Assembly (NCBI RefSeq): GCF_037040815.1
Contig: NZ_CP146232.1
Location: 5,178,001 to 5,242,000, forward strand
Length of the DNA stretch: 64,000 nt
From: Pararoseomonas sp. SCSIO 73927
GTDB taxonomy: Bacteria > Pseudomonadota > Alphaproteobacteria > Acetobacterales > Acetobacteraceae
Direction: 5' to 3'
Numbering within the stretch: the first letter of the stretch is position 1; each line of letters begins with the position of its first letter. A model generated the notes under the pieces. That model saw nothing but the letters and a program-made list of their open reading frames with translations. It had not been told where the DNA came from and did no database searches. Shown one piece after another: positions 49,719-58,553 of this stretch. The position numbers and the translations under genes are program-made.

Positions 49719-52700
49719 CTATGCCGCAGCGGTTGCCTTCGTCTCCTCCTGGGCCGCTTCATGCGCCCTCTCCTTTCGCGCCATGGCGCGCGCCACGACG
49801 TAGAAGACGGGCGTGAAGACGAGCCCGAAGAGGGTGACGCCGAGCATGCCCGCGAAGACGGCGGTGCCGAGGCTCTGCCGCATCTCCGCACCGGCGCCGG
49901 TGGCAATGGCGAGCGGGAGGACACCGAGGATGAAGGCCAGCGACGTCATCAGGATGGGGCGGAGCCGCGTGCGGGCCGCGGCCTCGGCGGCCTGCCAGCG
50001 GGTCATCCCCTCCGTCTCGGCCTGGCGGGCGAACTCCACGATCAGGATCGCGTTCTTCGCGGCCAGCCCGATCAGCACCACCAGCCCGACCTGGACGAGG
50101 ACGTTGTTGTCCAGCCCGCGCCAGACCACGCCGGCAAGCGCCGCCAGCACGGACATGGGCGCGATGAGCACCACGGCGAGCGGCAGCAGCCAGCTCTCGT
50201 AGAGAGCGGCGAGCAGGAGGATGACGAAGACGACGGCCAGGCCGAAGGCGATCGGCGCGGTGTTGCCCTGCGTGGTCTCCTGCAGCGCGATCTCCGTCCA
50301 CTCGAAGCCGAAGCCCGGGGGCAGCTCCTGGCGCAGCAGCTCCTCCATGGCCGCGATTGCCTGGCCGGTGGAGATGCCGGGCTTCGGCGCGCCCTGGACC
50401 TCGGCCGCGGGGTAGAGGTTGTAGCGCGGCACGCGGTAGGCAGCGGTGTCCGGCTCCAGCGTGGCGAGGGAGCCGATGGGGACCATGGCGCCGTCCGCGT
50501 TGCGCGTGCGCAGCAGGGCCACGTCGCGCGGCGTCAGGCGTTGCGTCTCCTCCGCCTGGGCGGTGACGCGGTAGGTGCGGCCGAGGATGTTGAAGTCGTT
50601 CACGAAGGCGGAGCCGAGATAGATCGAGAGCGCCTCCGAGACGCGGGAGAGCGGGACGCCGAGCATCTCGGCCTTGCTGCGGTCCACCTCCGCCCGCAGC
50701 GTCGGGGTTTTGGTGTTGAACAGGGTGAAGGCCATGGCGATCTCGGGGCGCCCGTTGGCGGCGGCGACGACGCGGTTCGTCACCTCCTCCAGCGCCCGCG
50801 CGCCGCGGTCGCCGCGGTCCTGGATGTAGAACTTGAAGCCGCCGCCGGTGCCGATGCCCGGCACGGAGGGGGGCGGGATCACCAGGGCGAGGGCGTCGCG
50901 CTGCTGCATCAGCCGCGCCTGCACCGCGCCGGTGATCCCGGCGAAGGTGAGGTGCTGCGCCGCGCGCTCCTCGAAGGACTTCAGGTTGACGAAGATCACG
51001 CCGGAGTTCGGGGCGTTGGTGAAGGTGGCGCCGTCGAAGCCGGTGAAGGCGATGGAGTTGGCGACGCCGGGCACCTCCAGCACGTCGCGCGTGGCTTGGC
51101 GGATCACCGCGTCCGTGCGCGCCTGGGAGGCGCCGGGCGGGAGCTGGAAGGCGGCGATGAGGTAGCCGCGGTCCAGCGGCGGGATCAGGCCGGTGGGCGT
51201 GCTCATCACCATTTGCCCCGTGAGGGCCAGCAGCCCGGCGAAGAGGATCAGCAGCACGGCGGTGAGCCGCACCAGCCGCCGGGTGAGCGCGCCGTAGCCG
51301 ATGGAGAGGCGGTCAAACATCCAGTTGAAGCCGCGGAAGAACAGGCCGAAGGGCGCGGCGATCCAGGCGCGCCAGCCCGTGGCGTGCCCGTGCCCGTGCG
51401 GGCGGAGCAGCAGGGCCGCCAGCGCGGGGGAGAGGGTGAGGGAGACGAGGGCCGAGAGAAGGGTGGCCACCGCGATGGTCACGGCGAACTGGCGGTAGAA
51501 GGCGCCGGACAGCCCCTCGATGAAGGCGGTGGGCACGAAGACGGCGCAGAGGACGAGGGCGATGGCGAGGAGCGCGAAGCCCACCTCGTCCATCGTGCGG
51601 CGGGTGGCGGCGACGGGGTCCATCCCCTCCGCCATGTGCCGCTCCACGTTCTCCACCACCACGATGGCGTCGTCCACCACGATGCCGATGGCGAGGATGA
51701 GGCCGAACATGGAGAGGTTGTTCAGCGAGATGCCGAGCGCCGCCATGAAGGCGAGCGTGCCGATGATGGAGACGGGGATGGCGGCCAGCGGGATGATGGA
51801 GGCGCGCCAGGACTGCAGGAAGAGGATCACCACGAGCACGACGAGGATGATGGCCTCGACGAAGGTCATCACCACCGCCTCCATCGACTGCTCGATGAAG
51901 CGGGTTGTGTCGTAGACCGTGTGGTAGGCGAGGCCGGGCGGAAAGTTCCCCTTCAGCTCCTCCAGCGTCGCGCGCAGGGCGGCGGCGGTGGCCAGGGCGT
52001 TGGAGCCCGGGCGCTGGAAGACGGGCATCGCCACGGCGCGGTCGGCATCGAGATAGGCGCTGAGGGTATAGTCCTGGGCGCCCAGCTCCACGCGGGCCAC
52101 GTCGCGCAGGCGCAGCGGGGCGCCAGCCTCGTTCGTGGCCACGACGATGTCGGAGAACTCCTCCACGTCGCGCAGGCGGCCGAGGGCCTGGATATTGAGC
52201 TGAAAGGCGCCGTTGGAGGCGCCGGTGGGCGGGTGGTTCAGGCCGCCGGCGGCCACCTGCACGTTGGCGCGGCGCAGCGCTTCCAGCACCTCGCCGGGGG
52301 TCAGGCCGCGGGCGGCGACCTTGGCGGGATCCAGCCAGATCCGCATGGCGTAGTCGCGCGCACCGAAGACCTGCACGTCGCCGATGCCGTCCAGCCGCGC
52401 CACGCGGTCGCGCACGTTCAGCATGACGTAGTTGGAGATGTAGCCCTCGTCCCGCGAGCCGTCCGGCGAGGTGAAGTGGACCACCATCATGATGTCCGGC
52501 GAGGCCTTGCGGACAGTGATGCCGAGGCGGCGCACCTCCTCCGGCAGCCGGGCCTCGGCCACCGCCATGCGGTTCTGGACGAGCACCTGAGCCTGGTCCA
52601 CGTCCACGCCCTGGCGGAAGACGACGTTGACGGCGAGGCGGCCGTCGCCGGTGGCCTGGGAGGTGACGTAGAGCATCCCCTCCACGCCGTTGATCTCCTG

Positions 52701-52904
52701 CTCGATGGGGGAGGCCACCGTCTCCGCGATCACGGAGGCGGAGGCGCCGGGGTAGGTGGCGGCGATGGTGACGGTGGGGGGCGCGATCTCCGGGTACTCG
52801 CTGATCGGCAGGCGGAGGCCGGCGATGGCGCCGATCAGGACGATGGCGATGGAGATGACGGAGGCGAAGACCGGCCGGGATATGAAGAACTGGGCGAAGC
52901 GCAT
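49719..52904 (-). CDS. RND efflux permease, HAE1 type (AcrB/MexB-like)
   Basis: A 1061-residue inner-membrane pump with the full RND layout: a first membrane helix ('FFISRPVFASVISIAIVLIG'), two large periplasmic loops and twelve membrane segments. The proton-relay aspartates stand in 'LAIGIVVDDAIVVVENVERHM', and the relay Lys in 'LIGLAAKNAILIVEF'. Porter-loop features such as 'LPISEYPEIAPPTVTIAATYPGA' (landmarks EYPEIAPP and YPGAS) match drug-exporting members. Length is normal (AcrB 1049). It works with the adaptor encoded 13 bp upstream; no outer-membrane TolC-type gene is in the window. Confidence 0.94.
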   Translation of the reverse strand: MRFAQFFISRPVFASVISIAIVLIGAIAGLRLPISEYPEIAPPTVTIAATYPGASASVIAETVASPIEQEINGVEGMLYVTSQATGDGRLAVNVVFRQGVDVDQAQVLVQNRMAVAEARLPEEVRRLGITVRKASPDIMMVVHFTSPDGSRDEGYISNYVMLNVRDRVARLDGIGDVQVFGARDYAMRIWLDPAKVAARGLTPGEVLEALRRANVQVAAGGLNHPPTGASNGAFQLNIQALGRLRDVEEFSDIVVATNEAGAPLRLRDVARVELGAQDYTLSAYLDADRAVAMPVFQRPGSNALATAAALRATLEELKGNFPPGLAYHTVYDTTRFIEQSMEAVVMTFVEAIILVVLVVILFLQSWRASIIPLAAIPVSIIGTLAFMAALGISLNNLSMFGLILAIGIVVDDAIVVVENVERHMAEGMDPVAATRRTMDEVGFALLAIALVLCAVFVPTAFIEGLSGAFYRQFAVTIAVATLLSALVSLTLSPALAALLLRPHGHGHATGWRAWIAAPFGLFFRGFNWMFDRLSIGYGALTRRLVRLTAVLLILFAGLLALTGQMVMSTPTGLIPPLDRGYLIAAFQLPPGASQARTDAVIRQATRDVLEVPGVANSIAFTGFDGATFTNAPNSGVIFVNLKSFEERAAQHLTFAGITGAVQARLMQQRDALALVIPPPSVPGIGTGGGFKFYIQDRGDRGARALEEVTNRVVAAANGRPEIAMAFTLFNTKTPTLRAEVDRSKAEMLGVPLSRVSEALSIYLGSAFVNDFNILGRTYRVTAQAEETQRLTPRDVALLRTRNADGAMVPIGSLATLEPDTAAYRVPRYNLYPAAEVQGAPKPGISTGQAIAAMEELLRQELPPGFGFEWTEIALQETTQGNTAPIAFGLAVVFVILLLAALYESWLLPLAVVLIAPMSVLAALAGVVWRGLDNNVLVQVGLVVLIGLAAKNAILIVEFARQAETEGMTRWQAAEAAARTRLRPILMTSLAFILGVLPLAIATGAGAEMRQSLGTAVFAGMLGVTLFGLVFTPVFYVVARAMARKERAHEAAQEETKATAAA

Positions 52905-52917
52905 GGCGGCGGTTCCC

Positions 52918-54054
52918 TCAGCGCGCCTGGGCCAGGCGGGCGGGGGCGAGGGGCTTCACCTCCGCCGTCACCCGCCCGCCGGGGCGCGCCAGGTGCAGCC
53001 CGGCGGTGATCACCTGGTCGGAGGGCGAGAGGCCGGCGCGCACCACGCGCAGCCCGTCGATCACCGGGCCCAGCGTGACGGGCTTGGCCACCACGGTGCC
53101 GTCCGCGGCCACGGTCATCACCACCCGCGCGGCTTGGTCGGCCGCGATGGCGGCGTCCGGCACCATCAGCACCTCCCCTTCCCCGGCGCGGAGGCGCAGG
53201 CGGGCGAAGGTGCCGGGGGTGAGGAAGAGGTCGGGGTTGGGGAGGGTGGCGCGCGCCCTGATGGTGCCGGAGCGGTCGTTCAGCGCGGAATCCAGGAAGT
53301 CCATCCGCCCCTGGCGGGCGAACTCCGTCTCGTCCGCGAGGCGCAGCTGCACCGGGGTTTCCTGCGCCCCGCCGCGGCGGGAGACGCGGAGGAGGTCGGC
53401 CTCGCTGAGGTCGAAGGTGGCGTAGACCGGGTCCAGCGCGACGATGGTGGTCAGCAGGGTGGTGCCGGCCTGGACGAGGTTGCCGGCATCCACGCGGCGG
53501 TCCGAGACGCGGCCGGATTGCGGGGCGCGCACCTCGGTCCAGCTGCGCTCCAGCTCGGCCTGGCGCAGGCGGGCGCGGGCATCGGCGATGCCGGCCTCGG
53601 CGTCGCGCTGGGCGGCGCGGCGGGTGTCGAGCTGGGCCTGGGGGGCGAAGCGCTCCCGCACGAGGGAGGAGGTGCGGTCGTTCTCCTGGCGCGCCAGTTC
53701 CAGCCGGGCCTCGGCGCGGGCGAGCTCGGCCCGGGCGCTCTCGATCGCGATCTCGAAGGGGCGGGCATCCACGGAGAAGAGAAGGTCGCCGGCGCGGACG
53801 ACCTGCCCGTCGCGGAAGTGGACCCGCTCTACCTGGCCGGAGACGCGGGGGCGCAGCTCGACGCGGGCGGAGGGCTCAAGGCGCGCGATGTGCTCCTCCC
53901 ACTCCGTCACGTTCCGGCGGACGGGCTCGGAGACGGTGACGGTGGGGGGTGCGGGCTGCGACTGGGCGGGAAGAGGGATCAGGGGAAGGGCAAGGGCGAG
54001 GGCCAGCGGGGCCAGGCCGCTGAGAAGGGTGCCCTTGCGGTGAGGGGTCGGCAT
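52918..54054 (-). CDS. RND periplasmic adaptor (membrane fusion protein)
   Basis: A 378-residue adaptor. An N-terminal signal with cleavage near 'LPAQSQ' precedes barrel-sandwich halves ('VELRPRVSGQVERVHFRDGQVVRAGDLLF', then 'IRAPQSGRVSD'-type return, here 'VRAPQSGRVSDRRVDAGNLV'), between which lies an alpha-hairpin coiled coil (about 100-165). The beta-barrel and membrane-proximal domains follow. It links the permease to an outer-membrane channel. ATG 54054 follows GGAG; a TTG at 54060 gives two more residues. It is the first gene of the operon and directly faces the TetR gene across the palindrome at 54075. Confidence 0.92.
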   Translation of the reverse strand: MPTPHRKGTLLSGLAPLALALALPLIPLPAQSQPAPPTVTVSEPVRRNVTEWEEHIARLEPSARVELRPRVSGQVERVHFRDGQVVRAGDLLFSVDARPFEIAIESARAELARAEARLELARQENDRTSSLVRERFAPQAQLDTRRAAQRDAEAGIADARARLRQAELERSWTEVRAPQSGRVSDRRVDAGNLVQAGTTLLTTIVALDPVYATFDLSEADLLRVSRRGGAQETPVQLRLADETEFARQGRMDFLDSALNDRSGTIRARATLPNPDLFLTPGTFARLRLRAGEGEVLMVPDAAIAADQAARVVMTVAADGTVVAKPVTLGPVIDGLRVVRAGLSPSDQVITAGLHLARPGGRVTAEVKPLAPARLAQAR

Positions 54055-54074
54055 GGCCAATCTCCGGGGGTCGG

Positions 54075-54122
54075 ATGATACCGACCGGTTCGTCCCTATT
54101 GATACGAACCGGTCGGTATCAT
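54075..54122. promoter_or_regulatory. Long perfect inverted repeat, probable TetR operator of the efflux operon
   Basis: Two 19-bp arms (54075-54093 and 54104-54122) are exact inverted repeats around a 10-bp spacer. Each arm itself contains ACCGACCGGT, a near-palindrome typical of TetR/AcrR operators. It lies between the divergent adaptor gene (start 54054) and the tetR gene (54200), so binding would control both. Two dimers could bind side by side, or the region could form a cruciform. Confidence 0.75.
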
Positions 54123-54199
54123 TACAACCCCCTGGTGGGAGACGGTGTCGGGACGCCTTGCGCCCGATGGAATGAAATTGGCGGAATGGAGAGGTGACC

Positions 54200-54796
54200 G
54201 TGAGCGAAGTGTCCGCGACCCCGCCGCGCCGATCGGCGGCGCAGCGCCTGAGGGAGGTGGCCCGGGAGCTGTTCTACCGGCAGGGCATCCGCGCCACGGG
54301 GGTCGAGGAGCTGTGCCGCGTGGCGGGCACGACGAAGATCAGCCTCTACCGGGCCTTTCCGTCGAAGGACGAACTGGTGGCCTGCATCCTGCGCGATGAC
54401 TGCGAGCAGGAAGCGGCGTGGTACCACGAGGCGCTCGGCCCCGGGCTTCCGCCGCGGGAGCGCCCGGCGGCCTTCGTGACGGCGGCGGCGGCGGAGCTGC
54501 GGCAGCCCGGTTTCCGGGGCTGCTCGCTGGGCCTTGCCATCGCCGAGTTCCCGGATCCCGAGCACCCCGCCCGGAAGGTCGCGGACACCTACAAGCGCGA
54601 GATGCTGGAGAGGCTGCGCCGGGTCTGTGCCGAGGCGGGGGCGGCCGATCCGGAGATGCTGGGCGATTCCCTGATGATGCTGACGGAGGGCGCCTTCTCC
54701 TCCGCCGCCTATCTCGGGGCGGAGGAGGCTGCCGCCTCGCTGGAGCGGGCGGGGCAGCGACTCCTGGCCTCGGCGCTGCCGCTGGCCGGCTCTTAG
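54200..54796 (+). CDS. TetR/AcrR-family repressor
   Basis: A 198-residue regulator. The N-terminal helix-turn-helix reads 'AAQRLREVARELFYRQGIRATGVEELCRVAGTTKISLYRAFPSKDELV' (landmarks LFYRQGIRATGVEEL, TTKISLYRAFPSKDEL), followed by an all-helical ligand domain ('RGCSLGLAIAEFPDPEHPARK'). The GTG at 54200 has GGAGAGG at good distance; a GTG six bases upstream is in frame but too close to it. It is divergent from the RND operon and presumably represses that operon and itself through the inverted repeat between them. Convergent with the LysR gene, 16 bp apart. Confidence 0.9.
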   Translation: MSEVSATPPRRSAAQRLREVARELFYRQGIRATGVEELCRVAGTTKISLYRAFPSKDELVACILRDDCEQEAAWYHEALGPGLPPRERPAAFVTAAAAELRQPGFRGCSLGLAIAEFPDPEHPARKVADTYKREMLERLRRVCAEAGAADPEMLGDSLMMLTEGAFSSAAYLGAEEAAASLERAGQRLLASALPLAGS

Positions 54797-54812
54797 CGGC
54801 GAGGCTCTCCTC

Positions 54813-55766
54813 TCAGGGCACGAGGGTGGCCCCGTCCGGCCCGCGCGTGGCGCCGCGCAGCACGTTCAGCGGGATGAGCCGTTCCACTTCCTCCTGAACG
54901 GCCCTGATCGCGGCGCGTACCAGGGGCGTGACCGGCCGGTTGGCGGGCGTGGCGATCACCAGCAGCGCCCGCATGGCGGAGGAGCGGAAGGGCCGGGCAC
55001 GCAGCCGGCCCTCGCGCACCTCGCGGTGGACGGCACCGAAGGGGAGCACGGTGGAGCCGACGCCGCGCTCCACCAGCTGCTTCAGGGCGGGCACGCAGTC
55101 CACCTCCATCCGCACGCGCAGGCGCACGCCCTCCGCGGCGCAGGCCGCGTCCAGCACACGGCGGAGGCCGTTCTCCGGGCCGGGGACGACGAGCTCCTGT
55201 TCCTCGAGGAAGAGGAGCGGGACGGGTTCAGGCGCGCCAGCGGCGGGGGGCTCGATGAGGAAGAACTCCTCCAGCAGCAGCGGCGTGGCAATCAGGTGCG
55301 GGCTGTTCCGGGCATCGTAGAGGACGGCGAGGTCGAGCCGCGCGGATTCCGTCCACTCCAGCAGGATGGCGCTGAAAGCCTCCCGGATGCGCAGCGCGGC
55401 GCCGGGGTGGCGGGAGCCGAAGCGCAGCGCCAGGTCCGCCCCCATGCTGGCGGAGAGGGAGGGCGGCATGCCCAGGGTGACGCTGCCGACCAGGTCCAGG
55501 GCGCCCGTCGCCAGCTCCGCCCGCACGGCGGCGAGCTGCTGCGTGACGCCCTGCGAGACCTCGAGGAAGCGGCGGCCGGCATCGGTCAGCATCACACCGC
55601 GCCCGTGGCGGTAGAGCAGTTCCCGGCCCAACCCCGCCTCGAGCCGCGCGATCTGCCGGCTGAGGGCGGGCTGAGTCACCCCGAGGCGCACGGCGGCGCG
55701 GGAGAAGCTGCCGGCGGCCGCGACCTCGAGGAAGCTTCGGATCTCCTGGAGTTCCACTCCTCCCAT
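54813..55766 (-). CDS. LysR-family transcription regulator
   Basis: A 317-residue LysR protein with a standard N-terminal helix-turn-helix ('LQEIRSFLEVAAAGSFSRAAVRLGVTQPALSRQIARLEAGLG', landmarks GSFSRAAVRLGVTQPALSRQI) and a two-lobe effector domain ('GSVTLGMPPSLSASMGADLAL', 'LVVPGPENGLRRVLDAACAA'). It is divergent from the operon that starts at 55935, the usual arrangement for a LysR activator and its target. The effector is presumably an acid or acyl-CoA of that pathway. ATG 55766 is used; a GTG at 55757 is the alternative. Confidence 0.9.
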   Translation of the reverse strand: MGGVELQEIRSFLEVAAAGSFSRAAVRLGVTQPALSRQIARLEAGLGRELLYRHGRGVMLTDAGRRFLEVSQGVTQQLAAVRAELATGALDLVGSVTLGMPPSLSASMGADLALRFGSRHPGAALRIREAFSAILLEWTESARLDLAVLYDARNSPHLIATPLLLEEFFLIEPPAAGAPEPVPLLFLEEQELVVPGPENGLRRVLDAACAAEGVRLRVRMEVDCVPALKQLVERGVGSTVLPFGAVHREVREGRLRARPFRSSAMRALLVIATPANRPVTPLVRAAIRAVQEEVERLIPLNVLRGATRGPDGATLVP

Positions 55767-55934
55767 TCCCTCCCGGCCGTGCCAGCCATGCCTCGAAGGT
55801 TATAGCTCTTATTACGCTCGCGCCATGCCTGCCACGGCCATCGCTGGTATTCTCAAGCGGAGGCGTCCCGATGACCCGCCGCCCCGGCCCGGGGCGGGGT
55901 GGCAGGAGAGATTAGCCCGGTGGAAACCCCTGCC
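55767..55934. promoter_or_regulatory. LysR-operon divergent intergenic region
   Basis: This gap contains the only A+T-rich patch of the area, 'tatagctcttatta' at 55801-55814, immediately before the lysR start side. Such a patch may be the LysR binding region or a -10 element, but no clear T-N11-A dyad was identified. No gene seen. Confidence 0.35.
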
Positions 55935-58553
55935 ATGTCCTCCTCACCGCTGTCCGGCATCAGCTACGAGTACCTTTCGGCGATGCAGGCCGCCTTCGAG
56001 CGCGACCCGGCCTCGGTGGAGCCGGGCTGGCGGGTGCTGTTTCAGGTTCTGGCGGAGGTGGGGGTCGAGGCGGCGGACGGCGCGGCCGGAAGGGGGGCGG
56101 CGCTGCGGGAGGCGGCGTGGCGGGATCGCGGGCACCTCCTCGCGACGCTCGATCCCCTGGCTTCCCCTGCCGATGCGATCGACTCCGCGCAGGAGCCGCT
56201 GCGGGCCGCCTATGCCGGGACGCTGGCGGCGGAGAGCGCCCATATCGACGACGACGCCCGCCGCGAATGGCTGCGCGCGGCGGTGGAGCGGAGCGAAGGG
56301 CTGCCCGGGCCCGCCGCGCCGATGGAGATCCTGCGCGGACTGGTCGCGGCGGAGGAGTTCGAGGGTTTCCTGGGCCGCCGCTTCCCCACGAAGAAGCGCT
56401 TCGGCGCGGAAGGGGCGGAGGCGCTGATCCCGCTGCTGACCCGCGTGCTGGAGCGTGCGGCGGAGAGCGGCGTGACGCGGGCGGTGATCGGCACCATGCA
56501 TCGCGGCCGTCTGTCCGTCATGGCGAACGTGCTGGGACGCTCGCTCACGCGGATGATGGCGGAGATCAAGAACGCCCATCCTTTCCCCGCGGACGCGCCG
56601 CGCGCGGGAGACGTCCCCTACCACCTCGGCCACGACGCGGTGCTGGCCTTCGGCGGACGCAACATCCGGGTGACGCTGCTCTCCAACCCCTCGCACCTGG
56701 AGGCGGTGGACCCGCTGGTGCTCGGCCGCGCCCGCGGCGCGCAGGACGCGGAGGGCGAGGGTGGCCGCGCGCGCGTGCTGCCGATCGTGATCCACACCGA
56801 CGCCGCGGTGATCGGCCAGGGCGTGGTGGCGGAGTGCATCCAGCTCGCGGGGCCGGCGGGCTACTCCACCGGGGGCACGGTGCACCTCGTCGTCAACAAC
56901 GGGATCGGCTTCACGACGGAGACGCATGAGGCCCGCACCTCCCGCCACTGCACCGGGGCCTGGAAGGCGGTGGACAGCGCCATCCTGCACGTGAACGGGG
57001 ACGACCCGGCGGCGGTGTGCCGGGCGGCGGACATCGCGGTGGCCTGGCGGCAGGCGCAGGGGTGCGACGCGGTGGTGGACCTCGTCTGCTACCGGCGCAA
57101 CGGGCACAACGAGATCGACGAGCCGGCCTTCACCCAGCCGCGGCTCTACGCCCGCATCGCGGAGCAGGTGCCCGTTGCGCGCCGCTACGCGGAGGCGCTG
57201 GTGCGGGCGGGCGTGACGGACGAGGCGACGGTCGCGGCCATGGCGGAGGCCTGCCGCGCGCGGCTGCAGGCGGCCTATGAGGACGCGGCCGGCTTCCGCC
57301 TGAACGAGAGCGGCTATCCACCCCGCCCCGCCCCGCGCGGGGCGGAGACGGGGGTGGCGGGGGAGGTGCTGTCCCGCATCGCCGCCGCCATCGCGGAACC
57401 GCCGGGCGGCGCGGCGCTGCACCCGCGCATGGGGCGCATCCTCCGGCAGCGGGCGATCGAAGAAGGCGGGATCGCCTGGCCCACGGCGGAGGCGCTGGCC
57501 TTCGGCAGCCTGTTGCTGGAGGGTGTGCCGGTGCGGCTGAGCGGGCAGGACGTGGCGCGCGGCGCCTTCTCCCACCGGCACTTCGCGCTGGTGGATTCCG
57601 CGACGGGGGAGCGGCACATCGGGCTGGACCGGCTCTCGCCCGGTCAGTTTCCCCAACAGGCGCGGTTCCAGGTCCATAACAGCCCGCTCTCCGAGTACGC
57701 GGTGCTGGGCTTCGAGTACGGCTACAGCCTGGAGCGGCCGGATTCGCTGGTGATCTGGGAGGCGCAGTTCGGCGACTTCGCCAACGGCGCGCAGATCGTG
57801 ATCGACCAGTTCCTCGCGGCCGCCGAGGAGAAGTGGTGCGACCCGTCCCGCCTCGTTGTGCTGCTGCCGCACGGGCTGGAGGGCCAGGGGCCGGAGCACT
57901 CCTCAGCGCGGATCGAGCGCTTCCTGCAGCTCGCGGCGCGGGACAACATGCGGATCGCGAACCCTTCCACCCCCGCCAACTATTTCCACCTTCTGCGGGA
58001 GCAGGCGCTGGGGCTGCACGACCGGCCGCTGGTGGTGATCGCGCCGAAGCGGCTGCTGCGGCTGCCGGCCGCCGTCTCGCCGCTCGCCGACTTTCTGCCG
58101 GGCAGCGGCTTCCGGCCCGTGGTGGCCTCCGTCCCGGCCGGGCCGGTGCACAGCGTGCTGCTGTGTTCCGGCAAGATCGCCTACGAGCTGGAGGAGCGCG
58201 CGCGTGGGGTTGAGGGCGTGGCGGTCCTGAGGCTCGAGCGTCTTTACCCCCTGCCGGCGGAGGAGCTGGCGGCGCTGTTGCGCCGCTGGCCGGAAGCCCG
58301 CATCACCTGGGTGCAGGAGGAGCCTGAGAACATGGGCGCATGGAGCTGGATGGACCGTCGGCTGGAAGCGGTGGCCGCCGCGGCGGGGCTGGCCGAATCC
58401 CGGCCGGGGCTCGTCGCCCGGCCCGAATCCCCCTCCCCCGCCGGCAGCTTCCACGGGGACCACGACGCGGACCAGGCGGCGATCGTGGAGCGCGCCTTCG
58501 CGGCCGCGCCGGTGGCCCAAGCTCCTGTCTCCGGCTCGACGAGGGCGGCCTGA
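55935..58553 (+). CDS. 2-oxoglutarate dehydrogenase E1-like ThDP enzyme (SucA paralogue)
   Basis: An 872-residue protein collinear with SucA. Visible are the N-terminal segment 'YLSAMQAAFERDPASVEPGWRVLF' (E2-contact region), 'IGTMHRGRLSVMANVLG', 'LLSNPSHLEAVDPLV', the ThDP region with 'AAVIGQGVVAE' and 'NNGIGFTTE', and the C-terminal 'IWEAQFGDFANGAQIVIDQF' and 'LLPHGLEGQGPEHSSARIERFLQL'. It is shorter than typical SucA (about 930-960), and the ThDP motif begins T-D-A rather than G-D-A (residue 288); the stretch after it, 'RTSRHCTGAWKA', differs from the usual 'STxYCTDIAKM'. No E2 or E3 genes follow; instead mct and mcd do, the first overlapping by one base. Likely a specialised E1. GTGs at 55899 and 55920 are alternative starts. 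Confidence 0.85.
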   Translation: MSSSPLSGISYEYLSAMQAAFERDPASVEPGWRVLFQVLAEVGVEAADGAAGRGAALREAAWRDRGHLLATLDPLASPADAIDSAQEPLRAAYAGTLAAESAHIDDDARREWLRAAVERSEGLPGPAAPMEILRGLVAAEEFEGFLGRRFPTKKRFGAEGAEALIPLLTRVLERAAESGVTRAVIGTMHRGRLSVMANVLGRSLTRMMAEIKNAHPFPADAPRAGDVPYHLGHDAVLAFGGRNIRVTLLSNPSHLEAVDPLVLGRARGAQDAEGEGGRARVLPIVIHTDAAVIGQGVVAECIQLAGPAGYSTGGTVHLVVNNGIGFTTETHEARTSRHCTGAWKAVDSAILHVNGDDPAAVCRAADIAVAWRQAQGCDAVVDLVCYRRNGHNEIDEPAFTQPRLYARIAEQVPVARRYAEALVRAGVTDEATVAAMAEACRARLQAAYEDAAGFRLNESGYPPRPAPRGAETGVAGEVLSRIAAAIAEPPGGAALHPRMGRILRQRAIEEGGIAWPTAEALAFGSLLLEGVPVRLSGQDVARGAFSHRHFALVDSATGERHIGLDRLSPGQFPQQARFQVHNSPLSEYAVLGFEYGYSLERPDSLVIWEAQFGDFANGAQIVIDQFLAAAEEKWCDPSRLVVLLPHGLEGQGPEHSSARIERFLQLAARDNMRIANPSTPANYFHLLREQALGLHDRPLVVIAPKRLLRLPAAVSPLADFLPGSGFRPVVASVPAGPVHSVLLCSGKIAYELEERARGVEGVAVLRLERLYPLPAEELAALLRRWPEARITWVQEEPENMGAWSWMDRRLEAVAAAAGLAESRPGLVARPESPSPAGSFHGDHDADQAAIVERAFAAAPVAQAPVSGSTRAA

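Noticed and set aside
49638..53009. A 1123-residue plus-strand frame opposite the RND permease
   Set aside because: It is the antisense shadow of the permease and adaptor genes; composition is His/Asp/Gly/Glu-rich without domains.
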